A stretch of DNA of 64,000 nucleotides, taken from Aquamicrobium sp. LC103. GTDB taxonomy: Bacteria > Pseudomonadota > Alphaproteobacteria > Rhizobiales > Rhizobiaceae. Positions within the stretch are counted from its first letter, which is position 1; every line of letters starts with the position of its first letter. Location of the stretch: NCBI RefSeq assembly GCF_001014615.2, contig NZ_LBCQ02000003.1, positions 124,001-188,000 on the forward strand, written 5' to 3'. The notes beneath the pieces are model-generated. The model saw nothing but the letters and a program-made list of their open reading frames with translations. It searched no databases and was not told the DNA's origin. Positions 35,780 through 44,727 of this stretch are shown piece by piece. Made by a program: the position numbers and the translations under genes.

Positions 35780-36328
35780 ATGGCAGAAGACCTGATACGC
35801 TACGACATTCTTGCCCAGGAAGCCTTGCGCGGGGTAATGCGGAAGGTGCTGGGAGAGGTCGCGCGTACCGGCCTTCCGGGCAACCATCATTTCTTCATCA
35901 CCTTCCTCACCAAGGCGGCCGGCGTTCGCATATCGAGCCGCCTGCGCGAGCGCTATCCTGATCAGATGACGATCGTGCTGCAGTATCAGTACTGGGACCT
36001 GAAGGTGACCGACAGCGGCTTCGAGGTCGGCCTCTCCTTCTCCGACGTGCCGGAGAAACTGGAGATTCCCTTCACCGCCGTGCGGGGGTTCTACGATCCC
36101 TCGGTCGACTTCTCGCTCGAATTCGAGGTGAAGGCGGAAAACGAGGAAGAGGAGGTGGACGACGAAGGCGATCAGCCTGAAGCCGCTCCCGCGCCGACGC
36201 CTGCGATCGCCCCGCGAAAGCCTCGTGCCAAGGCAAAATCCGAGGACAAGGGCACCGCCCCCGAGGAAGCGAAGGAGGCGGCCAAATCCGCGGATGTCGT
36301 CTCGCTCGACGCATTCCGCAAGAAGTGA
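35780..36328 (+). CDS. sspB: ClpXP adaptor protein SspB (alphaproteobacterial type)
   Basis: The 182-residue protein tethers ssrA-tagged proteins to ClpX. It begins MAEDLIRYDILAQEALRGVMRKVLGEV, the dimer helix of SspB-alpha, followed by the beta-barrel (FFITFLTKAAGVRISSRL, MTIVLQYQYWDLKVTD, FEVGLSFSDVPEKLEIPF). A flexible acidic and Pro/Ala-rich linker follows, then the C-terminal ClpX-docking end DVVSLDAFRKK. ATG 35780 is preferred to GTG 35774. The tmRNA making the matching tag is 3 kb upstream. Confidence 0.95.
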   Translation: MAEDLIRYDILAQEALRGVMRKVLGEVARTGLPGNHHFFITFLTKAAGVRISSRLRERYPDQMTIVLQYQYWDLKVTDSGFEVGLSFSDVPEKLEIPFTAVRGFYDPSVDFSLEFEVKAENEEEEVDDEGDQPEAAPAPTPAIAPRKPRAKAKSEDKGTAPEEAKEAAKSADVVSLDAFRKK

Positions 36329-36334
36329 TCGGCG

Positions 36335-36532
36335 ATGGCGGAGATCCTCAATCTCCGGATGGCACGAAAACGCCGCGCGCGCGCCGACAAGGAGCGCGAG
36401 GCTGACCGCAACCGCATCCTGCATGGCCTGCCGAAGGCGGAACGCAAGGCGGCGAGCACCGAGCGCGAAAGAGCGCTGAGCGCGCTTGAAAACCACCGGC
36501 GCGAAAAAACCGACGGGACGCGCGAGGATTGA
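36335..36532 (+). CDS. DUF4169 family small basic protein
   Basis: A 65-residue charged helical protein beginning MAEILNLRMARKRRARADKEREADRNRILHG, the pattern of DUF4169 proteins found downstream of sspB in rhizobia. It starts 6 bases after sspB stop and overlaps the next gene. Function unknown; the Arg/Lys richness suggests RNA or DNA contact. Confidence 0.85.
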   Translation: MAEILNLRMARKRRARADKEREADRNRILHGLPKAERKAASTERERALSALENHRREKTDGTRED

Positions 36533-36756
36533 GCGCGGTCGTCAAGAGGTCGGTGTCGATCCGCGGTCACAGAACCAGCTTTTCCCTGGAACAGCCCTTC
36601 TTCGACGAACTCGCCGTGATAGCCGAGGCACGCGGAATGGCGCTCGCGGCCCTTGTCGGCGAGATCGACGAGAAGCGACGGCGCGACACCAACCTGTCCT
36701 CCGCGCTCAGGCTCCACGTGCTCGACTGTCTGAAGGAGCGCGCGCGCGGCTCCTGA
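36529..36756 (+). CDS. ribbon-helix-helix domain protein
   Basis: A 75-residue protein with a TTG start (36529) overlapping the previous stop; GAGG precedes it. The strand and helices RSVSIRGHRTSFSLEQPFFDELAVIAEARGMALAALVGEID match the RHH_4 (AF1521/DUF-type) family. It ends with NLSSALRLHVLDCLKERA. Probably a small DNA-binding regulator or part of the sspB operon output; targets unknown. It is the last gene of sspB-DUF4169-RHH, and is convergent with the AsmA gene, the two stops touching. Confidence 0.85.
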   Translation: MSAVVKRSVSIRGHRTSFSLEQPFFDELAVIAEARGMALAALVGEIDEKRRRDTNLSSALRLHVLDCLKERARGS

Positions 36757-39700
36757 TTACTGCTCCGTGTCGAGCGACCGCAGCAGCCCGTCGATCGACA
36801 TGTTGCGCTCGGAAAAGATGTCCGAAACGCCCGGCAGATCGGAACGCCCCTCCCCCGCGGCGCGGCCGGCCGCGCGTTCCGGCGGTGCGTTGCCGCCCCG
36901 CGGAGCCGGTATCGGCGCACGCTCCATCTCCGCCGGTAAAGGATCACCCACGGTCTCGCGTGCCTTCATCAGGGCCTCGACCTCGGCGCGCAGCTTCTCG
37001 TTCTCCTGGCGCAGGCGTTTCTCTTCCTTCGCGCGCGCCTCTTCCTCGGCCCGCGCCTTGGCTTCGGCCTCGGCTTTCTGCCGTGCCTCCTCTTCCGCCT
37101 GGCGCGTGCGTTCCTCCTCGGCCAGGCGGCGCTGCTCGGCGGCTTCCGCCTCGCGCTTCGCATGTGCCTCGGCCTCAAGCCGCGCCTCTTCCGCCTCCTC
37201 GGCGGCCCGGCGCTCCTCCTCGGCGGCGCGCACGCGCGCTTCCTGCCGCTCCTGGTAGTAGCGCGCCTCGCGGCGATAGCGCTGCTTCTCCAGAAGCGAA
37301 GCCTGCATCGCCTCGACCCGCTCCTGCTCGCGCTCGAGCGCCCGCTGGGTCAGGAACTGCGCCAGCGGCTCGGTATCGACCGACACCTGCACGTCGCCGC
37401 GGGTGCCCTCGACGCGGAAGCGAACCGCCGGTTCCGAGCCGGCAAGCGCCTCCTGCCCCGGATCGTAGGAGATCGCCGCATTGGCGGAAAAGGCGGATGT
37501 GCCGAGATCGGCGCCGACATCGGCGCTGAGCACCGCGCCGGGCGTTTCGAGCCTGAGCGGCGGGGCGCGCACCACGCCGTTGGCGATCGTCAGCGCGAGG
37601 TCCGCGCCGGCGGCGCTGAAGGCGCCGTTCGTCGCGATCTGCGGCGCGAAGCCGGCCGTGCGCACGGCATCGATGTCCCGGCCGATCTTGTCCGCCTCGG
37701 CGAGGATGGGCTGGAAGGCGGCCGGATTGATGCCGACCACGACCAGATTGCGCAGCTTCATGGAGCCGGAGCCCGCCAGAGCCGACACCAGGCCGTCGAG
37801 CGACTTGCCGCTGGAGGTGACATTGGCGGATATGTTGGCCATGCCCTCGACCCCGGGCAAGCCGAGAACGGTGGCGAGATTGGCTTCCTCGAGCTGCAGT
37901 TGCGCGGACAGAAGCCCGGTCCCGTTGTCGTTCTTCAACTCGACCAGACCGCTCACCGCGCCACCGCTGAGCTTGCCGCCGATGTCCGAGACGGCGACGC
38001 CTTCCGGACCGAGCCGCACCGACATGCGCCCGTCCTGGATGGCCTGCGCGCCCGCGAGCAGCTTCTCGGCCCTGATGTCGACATCGGCGGTGAAAGGCAA
38101 GGAGGTCGCCTGCTGGAACGGCGTGGTCGACCAGTCTGTCCCGCCGCCGGCGAGCGCCTGCTCGCCGAGGACCATTTCCGCCAGAAGGCGTAGATCGAGC
38201 GCGTCGATGCCGAGCGAGCCAGTCAGATGCGCCACGCCGTCCTTCCCCTGCGCGTTGAGGTCGCCGCTGACCCGTGCTCCGGCGATGCTTCCGCCGAGGC
38301 CCGACATAACCGTAAGCCCCCTGGCATAGTCGAGCTGCGCCTTGAGATCGACGGGAAGCCCGATGCTCATCTGTGGCAGCGCCACGCCCGCCGTCATCAG
38401 CCACGGCGCGAGATCGTCAGAGGTGATGCTGCTCGCGCCTTTCGCGAAGAATCCGTCATCGGCAAGCGTGCTTTGACCCTCGAAGCCCGCTTCCAGCCCG
38501 TCGCCGCGAAAAGCCAGCTTCGTCCCCGCGCCGTCGGCCAGCACACCGTCGAGCGAGAATTCCGCTTCCGCCTTGCCGATAAAGTCGAGCGGCAGCGCCG
38601 GCAGGCCGAGCAACGCATAGAGCTTCGCGGCCTCATCGTTCTGGGCCTTGGCGGTCAGCGACAGAGGCGTGCTCGCAAGATCGCCGCGCAGGTTCTTGAA
38701 CGAGTTCGCCAGCGTGAAGCTTGTCCCGCCGGCTTCGCCATTGGCATTTATCCCAAGTCCGCTGGTGCCGTCGCCATTGCCGGCGATGCTCGCCACCGCG
38801 TCGATTCTCGCATCGGAAAGCAGGCCGGGAAAATCGGCGGCGCGGCGCGCGAGCTCGCGCATGGCGACGTTTTGCGGATAACGCCGCGAGATCGCCGTGA
38901 CGAGCGGGTCCAGATCGACGGAAACGATCGTGGCGTCGATATCGCCGGCCGGCTCGCCCGACAGATCCTTGATCGTGCCCGTCGCGCTCACGCTGGCGCC
39001 AGCCAGGCCGCCGATCGTCAGCCGGTCGATCTCCAGCTGGCCGTCGCGCAGGCGAAGCGCCGTGTCCACGGTTTCCGCCTCGAGACCCGCCGCCTCGACC
39101 GGCCCGGCTTCGATCTCGAAGTCCAGATCGTGGTCGGCAAGCCGGTTCACGCCCTTGTCGCTGACGAAGAGCGAGGCGAAGGCGGTCATGCCCTCGACGT
39201 CGAGCCGGTCGCCCTTGAGGCGCATGATCATGGAGGGCTTGGCGTTTTCAGGCTGGCGGTTGTCGATCTCGCCGCGGAACTTCGCCGACCCCAGCATCAA
39301 TTCGAGATCGGAAAAAAGCTGCCGGCGCTCCGTCAGGTCCACCTTGGCGCTGAAGCCGGCGGCGGGAAGCCGCCGGATCGCCTCGTCTATGTCCTTCGAA
39401 AGCCAGGCCGCGAAGCCCGAGGGCTGGCCGACGGCGAGCAGCAGCGAGCCCTTGAAGCCGAGTTCCTCGCGCGTGGCAAGCTCGCCTTCGGCTTCCAGCG
39501 TGGTGCGCCCCGGCAGCGAAGCGCCGAGCGAGGCGATCGTCCAGCCCGCATCCGAAGGCTGCGCCGAGAGACTTACGTCGCGGATCGTCGTGTCGCCCGC
39601 CACGATCGCCGGCAGCTGCACCTCGACCGTGCCGGGAATGGCCGGCTTCGGCAGATCCATCACGAATTCACGGAAGCCAGCCGCCCGCTCGTCGAAGCTC

Positions 39701-40695
39701 GCCTTGCCGTCCTCGCCCTCGGCCGCGCCCGCGAACCTGATTTGCGCGCCGTCGGCGCGAACGGCGAAGCGCGGCGAGGCGCCGAGGTCGAACTCGGCCG
39801 AACCGTCGGCGGTATAGGGATCTTCCAGCGGTCCCGTCTCGAAGCGGAACTCGTCGACGGCGATCCGGGTGTGGTCGAGATCGAATTTGCCGCTGAGGCG
39901 ATAGGCCGGCGGGCCCTTTTCCGCCACGGCGGCCTCTTCACCCGTCCGCTCGGCGCGGCCGGGGCTGGCGTTGAGCCTGAAGTCGCCGGCGTAGTCGGCC
40001 GCGCCGTCCAGGAGCCGCGCCGTGCCGTCCGCTTCGAACGCGAAGGGGTAGCGCTCCGGCTGCGCCTTGACCCTCAGCCTCATGCCGCCCTTCTCGTCCA
40101 CGGAGCCGGTCGAGACCGAAACGGCCGTCTTCATGCCGTCGAGCCGCAGCGAACCATCCATGCGCCAGGGCCCCGCCAGCGAACGCGCCGAAATGTCGGC
40201 ATTCACCTCCGTCAGCGCATGGGTGCGCCCGCTCGCCTCATGGCGTAGCGAAACCGTGCCGTCGGTGATCGTCAGCTTTTCGAGCGAGATGTTGCGGGCG
40301 TCCATCGGCACGGAGGGGCGCACCGACCAGTCGACCATGCCGTCCTTGGCCACGTCGATGACGACGCTGGGGCGCACCAGCCGCATGTCGAAGATCAGCA
40401 GCTCGCCGCGCATGAAGGGAGCGAGCTCGGCATCCATGGAAAAGGTTTCCACCGTCATCGCCGGTTCGTCGGGTGTCGCGCCCGCCACGACCACGTCGGA
40501 AAAGGAAACCGAAGGGAACGGCAGTATCCGCGCGGTGGCCGAGCCTTCCACCTTCACCTCGCGGCCGAGTATGCGGCCGGCCTCGCGCTCGAACTCGGCC
40601 CGATAGGAAGTCCAGTCGATAAAATACGGCGCCACCAGCGCGAAGGTCAGCGCCAGTACGATCAATCCACCGATGGCGACGAAAAATCGGGCCAG
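36757..40695 (-). CDS. large AsmA-like inner-membrane protein with charged coiled-coil tail
   Basis: About 1312 residues. It has one N-terminal membrane helix and an AsmA domain (YFIDWTSYRAEFEREAGRILGREVKVEG, typical), then a long run of beta-rich repeats (about 60-1080) such as AsmA/DUF3971 proteins form, expected in the periplasm as a lipid-conducting groove. The last 200 residues hold a long Glu/Arg/Ala-rich helix (about 1100-1240) and a Pro-rich end with FSERNMSIDGLLRSLD. I place the start at CTG 40695 because GGAGGAT is 6 bases before it and it completes the membrane helix (LARFFVAIGGLIVLAL); TTG 40665 would cut it. Likely role is outer-membrane lipid transport or assembly. Confidence 0.85.
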   Translation of the reverse strand: MARFFVAIGGLIVLALTFALVAPYFIDWTSYRAEFEREAGRILGREVKVEGSATARILPFPSVSFSDVVVAGATPDEPAMTVETFSMDAELAPFMRGELLIFDMRLVRPSVVIDVAKDGMVDWSVRPSVPMDARNISLEKLTITDGTVSLRHEASGRTHALTEVNADISARSLAGPWRMDGSLRLDGMKTAVSVSTGSVDEKGGMRLRVKAQPERYPFAFEADGTARLLDGAADYAGDFRLNASPGRAERTGEEAAVAEKGPPAYRLSGKFDLDHTRIAVDEFRFETGPLEDPYTADGSAEFDLGASPRFAVRADGAQIRFAGAAEGEDGKASFDERAAGFREFVMDLPKPAIPGTVEVQLPAIVAGDTTIRDVSLSAQPSDAGWTIASLGASLPGRTTLEAEGELATREELGFKGSLLLAVGQPSGFAAWLSKDIDEAIRRLPAAGFSAKVDLTERRQLFSDLELMLGSAKFRGEIDNRQPENAKPSMIMRLKGDRLDVEGMTAFASLFVSDKGVNRLADHDLDFEIEAGPVEAAGLEAETVDTALRLRDGQLEIDRLTIGGLAGASVSATGTIKDLSGEPAGDIDATIVSVDLDPLVTAISRRYPQNVAMRELARRAADFPGLLSDARIDAVASIAGNGDGTSGLGINANGEAGGTSFTLANSFKNLRGDLASTPLSLTAKAQNDEAAKLYALLGLPALPLDFIGKAEAEFSLDGVLADGAGTKLAFRGDGLEAGFEGQSTLADDGFFAKGASSITSDDLAPWLMTAGVALPQMSIGLPVDLKAQLDYARGLTVMSGLGGSIAGARVSGDLNAQGKDGVAHLTGSLGIDALDLRLLAEMVLGEQALAGGGTDWSTTPFQQATSLPFTADVDIRAEKLLAGAQAIQDGRMSVRLGPEGVAVSDIGGKLSGGAVSGLVELKNDNGTGLLSAQLQLEEANLATVLGLPGVEGMANISANVTSSGKSLDGLVSALAGSGSMKLRNLVVVGINPAAFQPILAEADKIGRDIDAVRTAGFAPQIATNGAFSAAGADLALTIANGVVRAPPLRLETPGAVLSADVGADLGTSAFSANAAISYDPGQEALAGSEPAVRFRVEGTRGDVQVSVDTEPLAQFLTQRALEREQERVEAMQASLLEKQRYRREARYYQERQEARVRAAEEERRAAEEAEEARLEAEAHAKREAEAAEQRRLAEEERTRQAEEEARQKAEAEAKARAEEEARAKEEKRLRQENEKLRAEVEALMKARETVGDPLPAEMERAPIPAPRGGNAPPERAAGRAAGEGRSDLPGVSDIFSERNMSIDGLLRSLDTEQ

Positions 40696-40792
40696 TTGAA
40701 TCCTCCAGCGGGAATCCGGAAACCGGCCAATAGTTTAGCCGCATTAGCGTGTCGATAAAGTGGCAAATCGCCTTATGCAGAGGCGATGTCCC

Positions 40793-42211
40793 TCAGCCGG
40801 AGGTGGAGGTGAACACTTTTCCCGGGTTCATGATGCCGAGCGGATCGATCGCCTGCTTGATCGCGCGCATCACATCGACGCCCGCGCCGAGCTCACGTTC
40901 GAGGAACGGCATCTTGCCCTGCCCGATCCCGTGCTCGCCGGTACAGGTGCCCTCCATGGCGATGGCGCGCATGTTGAGCCGCGCCACGAACGCTTCCGCC
41001 GCCTCGATCTCCTTCGGATCGTCGGCGTCCATCAGCACCATGGCGTGGAAATTACCGTCGCCGACATGGCCCACGATGGGCGCGATCAGGCCGGAACGGG
41101 CAATTTCCTCCTCGGTTTCGTTGATGCATTCGGCGAGCCGCGAGATCGGCACGCAGACGTCGGTGGCAAGCGCCTTGCAGCCGGGCCGGAGCGCAAGCCC
41201 GGCCCAATAGGAATCGTGGCGCGCCTTCCACAGCTTGGCGCGTTCCTCGGCGACGTTCGTCCACAGGAAAGGTCCGCCGCCGTACTCGGCCGCGATTTCG
41301 CCGAACATCTCCGCCTGCTCGCCCACGCCGGCCTCGGTGCCGTGGAATTCGACGAACAGGCAGGGAGATTCGGCATATCCGAGATTCGAATAGGCGTTGA
41401 GGGACTTCATCCCGAGCGCATTGATCAACTCGATGCGCGCCACCGGTATGCCCATCTGGATCGTCATGATGACCGCGCGACAGGCCGCGTCGACGCTCGG
41501 AAACGGACATACGCCGCCCGAAATCGCCTGCGGGATGCCATGCAGCTTGAGCGTCACCGAGGCGATCACGCCGAGCGTGCCTTCCGAGCCGACGAGCAGC
41601 CGCGTCAGGTCGTAGCCGGCGGAGGATTTGCGCGCCCGCTTCGCCGTGGTGACGGCGCGGCCGTCCGGCATCACGGCGGTGAGCGACAAAACGTTCTCGC
41701 GCATCGTGCCGTAACGCACCGCGTTCGTGCCGGAGGCGCGCGTGGAGGTCATGCCGCCGATGCTGGCGTTGGCGCCCGGATCGATCGGAAAGAACAGTCC
41801 GGTGTCGCGCAGATGCGCGTTGAGCTCCTCGCGCGTGATTCCGGCCTCGACCGTGCAGTCGAGATCCTCCGCGTTGACCGAAAGCACGCCCTTCATCTGC
41901 GAGGTGTCGATCGAGATGCCGCCGCCCGGCGCGTTCACATGGCCTTCGAGCGAGGTTCCCGTGCCGAAGGGGATAATCGGCACGCGATGCTCGGCGCAGA
42001 TGCGGACCGCGTCCTGGATCTCCTCCAGCGTCTTGGGAAACACCACGCCGTCGGGAAGCTGCGAGGGAATGTAGGTCGTCGTGTGCGAATGCTGCTCGCG
42101 CACGGCGTGGCCGGTAACGAAAGCGTCGCCGAATCGCTGCCTGAAAATGCCGACCGCCTCAGCGATGCCGGCATCGTTCCGTTCGACCTGAGCCAGTTGC
42201 GCCAGTGCCAT
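40793..42211 (-). CDS. FAD-linked 2-hydroxyacid oxidase (D-lactate dehydrogenase / GlcD type)
   Basis: The 472-residue flavoprotein has the N-terminal PCMH FAD-binding domain (VVFPKTLEEIQDAVRICAEHRVPIIPFGTGTSLEGHVNAPGGG) and FFPIDPGANASIGGM. The C-terminal FAD-oxidase domain ends VGHVGDGNFHAM, then ACTGEHGIGQGKM and LGIMNPGKVF, the metal/substrate His motif of D-lactate and glycolate oxidases. It oxidises a D-2-hydroxyacid, most likely D-lactate, and feeds electrons to quinone or cytochrome c. ATG 42211 follows GGAGGAG. Single gene. The substrate is inferred from family only. Confidence 0.92.
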   Translation of the reverse strand: MALAQLAQVERNDAGIAEAVGIFRQRFGDAFVTGHAVREQHSHTTTYIPSQLPDGVVFPKTLEEIQDAVRICAEHRVPIIPFGTGTSLEGHVNAPGGGISIDTSQMKGVLSVNAEDLDCTVEAGITREELNAHLRDTGLFFPIDPGANASIGGMTSTRASGTNAVRYGTMRENVLSLTAVMPDGRAVTTAKRARKSSAGYDLTRLLVGSEGTLGVIASVTLKLHGIPQAISGGVCPFPSVDAACRAVIMTIQMGIPVARIELINALGMKSLNAYSNLGYAESPCLFVEFHGTEAGVGEQAEMFGEIAAEYGGGPFLWTNVAEERAKLWKARHDSYWAGLALRPGCKALATDVCVPISRLAECINETEEEIARSGLIAPIVGHVGDGNFHAMVLMDADDPKEIEAAEAFVARLNMRAIAMEGTCTGEHGIGQGKMPFLERELGAGVDVMRAIKQAIDPLGIMNPGKVFTSTSG

Positions 42212-42330
42212 CGCGTGCTCCTCCGTTCGACCAAACGGCAAGCCTTGTGCGGCCCCGCCGTTTCGTTTTGTATCCCAGTTGCAAATCGCCGGGCCGTTGT
42301 CCAGCGACCAGCCAGCAACAGGATATCCGC

Positions 42331-42819
42331 ATGACCTCCGCCCCTGCCCCGTTCGTTTCCAGCGTCCTCGAGATCGAGAAGGATTGGATCGACTATAACG
42401 GCCATCTGAACATGGCCTACTACAACGTCCTCTTCGACCGCGCCTCCGACGAGGCGTTCGAGTTTCTCGGCATGGGCGCCGAATACGCGAAGGAAAGGCG
42501 GCTCACCACCTACACGGCCGAAATCCACGTCTGCTACGTGCGCGAGCTGCATCTGGGAGACAGGGTGACCTCCACGTTCCAGATGCTCGACCACGACGAG
42601 AAGCGGTTTCACGTCTTCCAGGAACTCCATCACCGGGACGGCTGGCTGGCCGCCACCTCCGAATCGCTGACGCTCCACGTCGACATGACCGGGCCGAGGG
42701 TCTGCCGCTTCCCGGCCGACATCCTCGCCAATGTCGAGAAGATGCGGGCCGCGCATACGGCCTTGCCGGTCTCCGAGCGGATCGGACGGCCGATCGGCAT
42801 CCGTCGCAGGAAGGTCTGA
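42331..42819 (+). CDS. hotdog-fold acyl-CoA thioesterase
   Basis: A 162-residue protein with the 4HBT motif WIDYNGHLNMAYYNVLFDRASDEAFEFLG (about 19-47); the Asp and His of DYNGHLN form the catalytic core. The strands RRLTTYTAEIHVCYVRELHLGDRVTSTFQ follow. It should hydrolyse an acyl-CoA, possibly a carnitine-pathway or short/medium-chain type; the substrate is unknown. ATG 42331 has CAGGATATC upstream. Divergent from the FAD oxidase. Confidence 0.9.
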   Translation: MTSAPAPFVSSVLEIEKDWIDYNGHLNMAYYNVLFDRASDEAFEFLGMGAEYAKERRLTTYTAEIHVCYVRELHLGDRVTSTFQMLDHDEKRFHVFQELHHRDGWLAATSESLTLHVDMTGPRVCRFPADILANVEKMRAAHTALPVSERIGRPIGIRRRKV

Positions 42820-42832
42820 GCGGCTTTCCGCG

Positions 42833-42859
42833 CCGTTAGGACATCGTTAACCCTAACGG
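42833..42859 (+). terminator. hairpin after the thioesterase gene
   Basis: ccgttagg (42833-42840) and cctaacgg (42852-42859) form an 8-bp stem with an 11-base loop 13 bases after the stop. No clean T run follows, so it is only a probable terminator. Confidence 0.5.
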
Positions 42860-42924
42860 AGTTTACACAAATCGTTCCTCCCCCCGGGGTTGAACCCTCC
42901 GCCCGCCGCCGAAAAAATCCCGGC

Positions 42925-43179
42925 ATGACGAATCGAACCGGAACGAGCCAGTGGCGGGGGCATGGTCCGGCGAAGCGGACGGGCATGGACGTTGCCCGTC
43001 TTTCGAGCTTTCTCGCCGATGACGACACCATCAGCGACTATGATTTCTGGCGGGCGCTGAAGACGCTCGACAACGAACTCTACCGCATCGAGCGATCGAG
43101 TCTTCCGATCCCCATCAACGTCATCTACGCGCGCCAGATCATAGAGACCGCGCGCCGCAAGCGCTGCGCGAGGCGCTAG
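42925..43179 (+). CDS. hypothetical 84-residue basic protein
   Basis: Not recognised. The frame has a plausible helical core (RLSSFLADDDTISDYDFWRALKTLDNELYRIERSSLPIPINVIYARQIIETARRK). ATG 42925 or ATG 42985 may be the start; neither has a strong ribosome-binding site. No signal peptide or membrane helix. Codon use resembles real genes here, but confidence is moderate. Confidence 0.5.
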   Translation: MTNRTGTSQWRGHGPAKRTGMDVARLSSFLADDDTISDYDFWRALKTLDNELYRIERSSLPIPINVIYARQIIETARRKRCARR

Positions 43180-43202
43180 GGCCGCCCGTCCCGCGCGGGA
43201 CT

Positions 43203-44078
43203 TCAGGCCAGTTTTTCCTTCAGGAACGCCACCGTCCTGTCCCACGCGAGTTTCGCCGCCGCCTCGTCGTAGCGGGCTTCCGACGTGTCGTTGTTGAAGG
43301 CGTGGTTCGCGCCCTCGTACATGTAGATGGTCGCCTCCTTGCCGGCCGCCTCCAGCGCCTGCCTGTAAGGTTCGATCCCGGCATTGATGCGATCGTCGAG
43401 CCCCGCATAGTGGAGGACCAGCGCCGCATTGATCTTCTCGACATCCTCCGTGGCGGCCTGCCTGCCATAATAGGCGACGCCGGCCTTCAGCGTCGGTGCG
43501 TTGACGGCGAGGTCGTTGACCGCCCCACCGCCCCAGCAGAAGCCGATCGCGCCGACATTGCCGTTGGACGCCTCGTGGTTTTCGAGCCAGGCGACCGTCG
43601 CCACGCCGTTGTCGACGACGCCGCGCTGGTCGAGCTGCCCGATCATGCTACGGGCCTCGTCCTCGTCGGCCGGCGTCCCACCGGCAGGCGACAGATAGTC
43701 CGGCGCAAGCGCGACGAAGCCTTCGAGCGCCATGCGGCGCGCGACATCCCTGATATGCGGGTTGAGCCCGCGATTTTCGTGGATGACGATCACTGCCGGC
43801 AGCCTGCCTTCCGCATCCGCGGGCGAAACGAGATAGCCTTTCATGTCGCCGCCCGCCCCCGGATAAGTGACGTCCTGCGCGTTCAGGCGCTCATCGTCTT
43901 CGGGAACGATCTGCGCATGAGCCGAATTCGCGGCCAGCAGCGGCACGATCGCGGCCGCCGCCGCTCCGGAACCCGCAAGCCGGGTCAGCTTCTCCATGAA
44001 GGCACGGCGGTCGAGGGTGAGATGCGTGTATTCGTCGTAGGCGTCGATCATCGCCTGCGTTATCTGGGGCTTCGCCAT
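43203..44078 (-). CDS. dienelactone hydrolase family protein with Tat-type leader
   Basis: The 291-residue alpha/beta hydrolase has a Tat-like N-terminus (LDRRAFMEKLTRLAGSGAAAAAIVPLLAA, cleaved near AHA about 55). Catalytic residues are Cys181 in GFCWGG, the Asp pair in GLDDRIN (about 227-229) and His259 in GANHAF. This Cys-nucleophile set is that of dienelactone hydrolases (chlorocatechol or carboxymethylenebutenolide cleavage), but many members have other ester substrates. The export signal suggests periplasmic action. ATG 44078 follows AAGGGAGGAG. Confidence 0.92.
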   Translation of the reverse strand: MAKPQITQAMIDAYDEYTHLTLDRRAFMEKLTRLAGSGAAAAAIVPLLAANSAHAQIVPEDDERLNAQDVTYPGAGGDMKGYLVSPADAEGRLPAVIVIHENRGLNPHIRDVARRMALEGFVALAPDYLSPAGGTPADEDEARSMIGQLDQRGVVDNGVATVAWLENHEASNGNVGAIGFCWGGGAVNDLAVNAPTLKAGVAYYGRQAATEDVEKINAALVLHYAGLDDRINAGIEPYRQALEAAGKEATIYMYEGANHAFNNDTSEARYDEAAAKLAWDRTVAFLKEKLA

Positions 44079-44175
44079 TTGCTCCTCCCTTCGTGTCCAT
44101 CACCCGAAGGATAGGAGAGAGGCGCGCGCGGTCCAGTCAACCATGCGTGACGGCCGCGCGCGCGCCCAGAATGTC

Positions 44176-44727
44176 CTATTCGTCGTCCTTCGACGCCTGG
44201 TTTTCCAGAAAGCGGATGCGGTTGCCGAAGGGGTCGATCACCTCGACCTCGAGTCCCCAATCCTGGCGCTCCAGTCCGGGTCGGTTGTAGCGGTAGTTCT
44301 TGGCGAGCAGCGTCCTGTGCCAGGCCTCGATGCCTTTCATGTAGACGATCATGTTGCCGCCGGGGCTGGCATCGCCCGAATGCTCGCTCAGATGCAGCCT
44401 GAGCCCGCGGTTCGAGACCTGGCAGTAAAGCGGGAAATTCTCGCCGAAGCGGTGCTCCCAGTCCACGCTGAAGCCGAGGAAGCCGACATAGAACTCCATC
44501 GCCTTGTCGACGTCGAATATGCGCACGATCGGCACCGCCTGCTGGAATTGCGGGCTGCCGGCGGAGTCCTCCGCCTCGATCTTCGCACTCAGGACGTTCC
44601 AGGTGGCGAGGCCGAACTGCCTGGCCACGATCTCCAGCGCCTCGCTGTGCGATACGGAGACGTTCTTTTCGGCAAGGGCTTCGCGCATGGCCCTGGCCAT
44701 GGCTTTGGCATCACGGAAATTGCGCAT
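44176..44727 (-). CDS. glyoxalase/bleomycin-resistance superfamily protein with N-terminal helical module
   Basis: A 183-residue protein. The first 45 residues (MRNFRDAKAMARAMREALAEKNVSVSHSEALEIVARQFGLATWN) form a helical domain found ahead of some VOC-fold proteins. The VOC fold (about 60-165: PIVRIFDVDKAMEFYVGFLGF, then FENFPLYCQVSNRGLRLHLSEHSGD, then EVIDPFGNRIRFLE) follows. The ordered H/E metal-ligand positions are partly visible (LHLSEHSGD, VIDPFGN). It could be a bleomycin-type sequestering protein or another metal-dependent enzyme. ATG 44727 is preferred to TTG 44757. Confidence 0.82.
   Translation of the reverse strand: MRNFRDAKAMARAMREALAEKNVSVSHSEALEIVARQFGLATWNVLSAKIEAEDSAGSPQFQQAVPIVRIFDVDKAMEFYVGFLGFSVDWEHRFGENFPLYCQVSNRGLRLHLSEHSGDASPGGNMIVYMKGIEAWHRTLLAKNYRYNRPGLERQDWGLEVEVIDPFGNRIRFLENQASKDDE

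Noticed and set aside
38227-40248. Long + strand open frame opposite the AsmA gene
   Set aside because: Antisense shadow of a high-GC gene; low-complexity Arg/Ala/Glu sequence and no recognisable start signal or domain.
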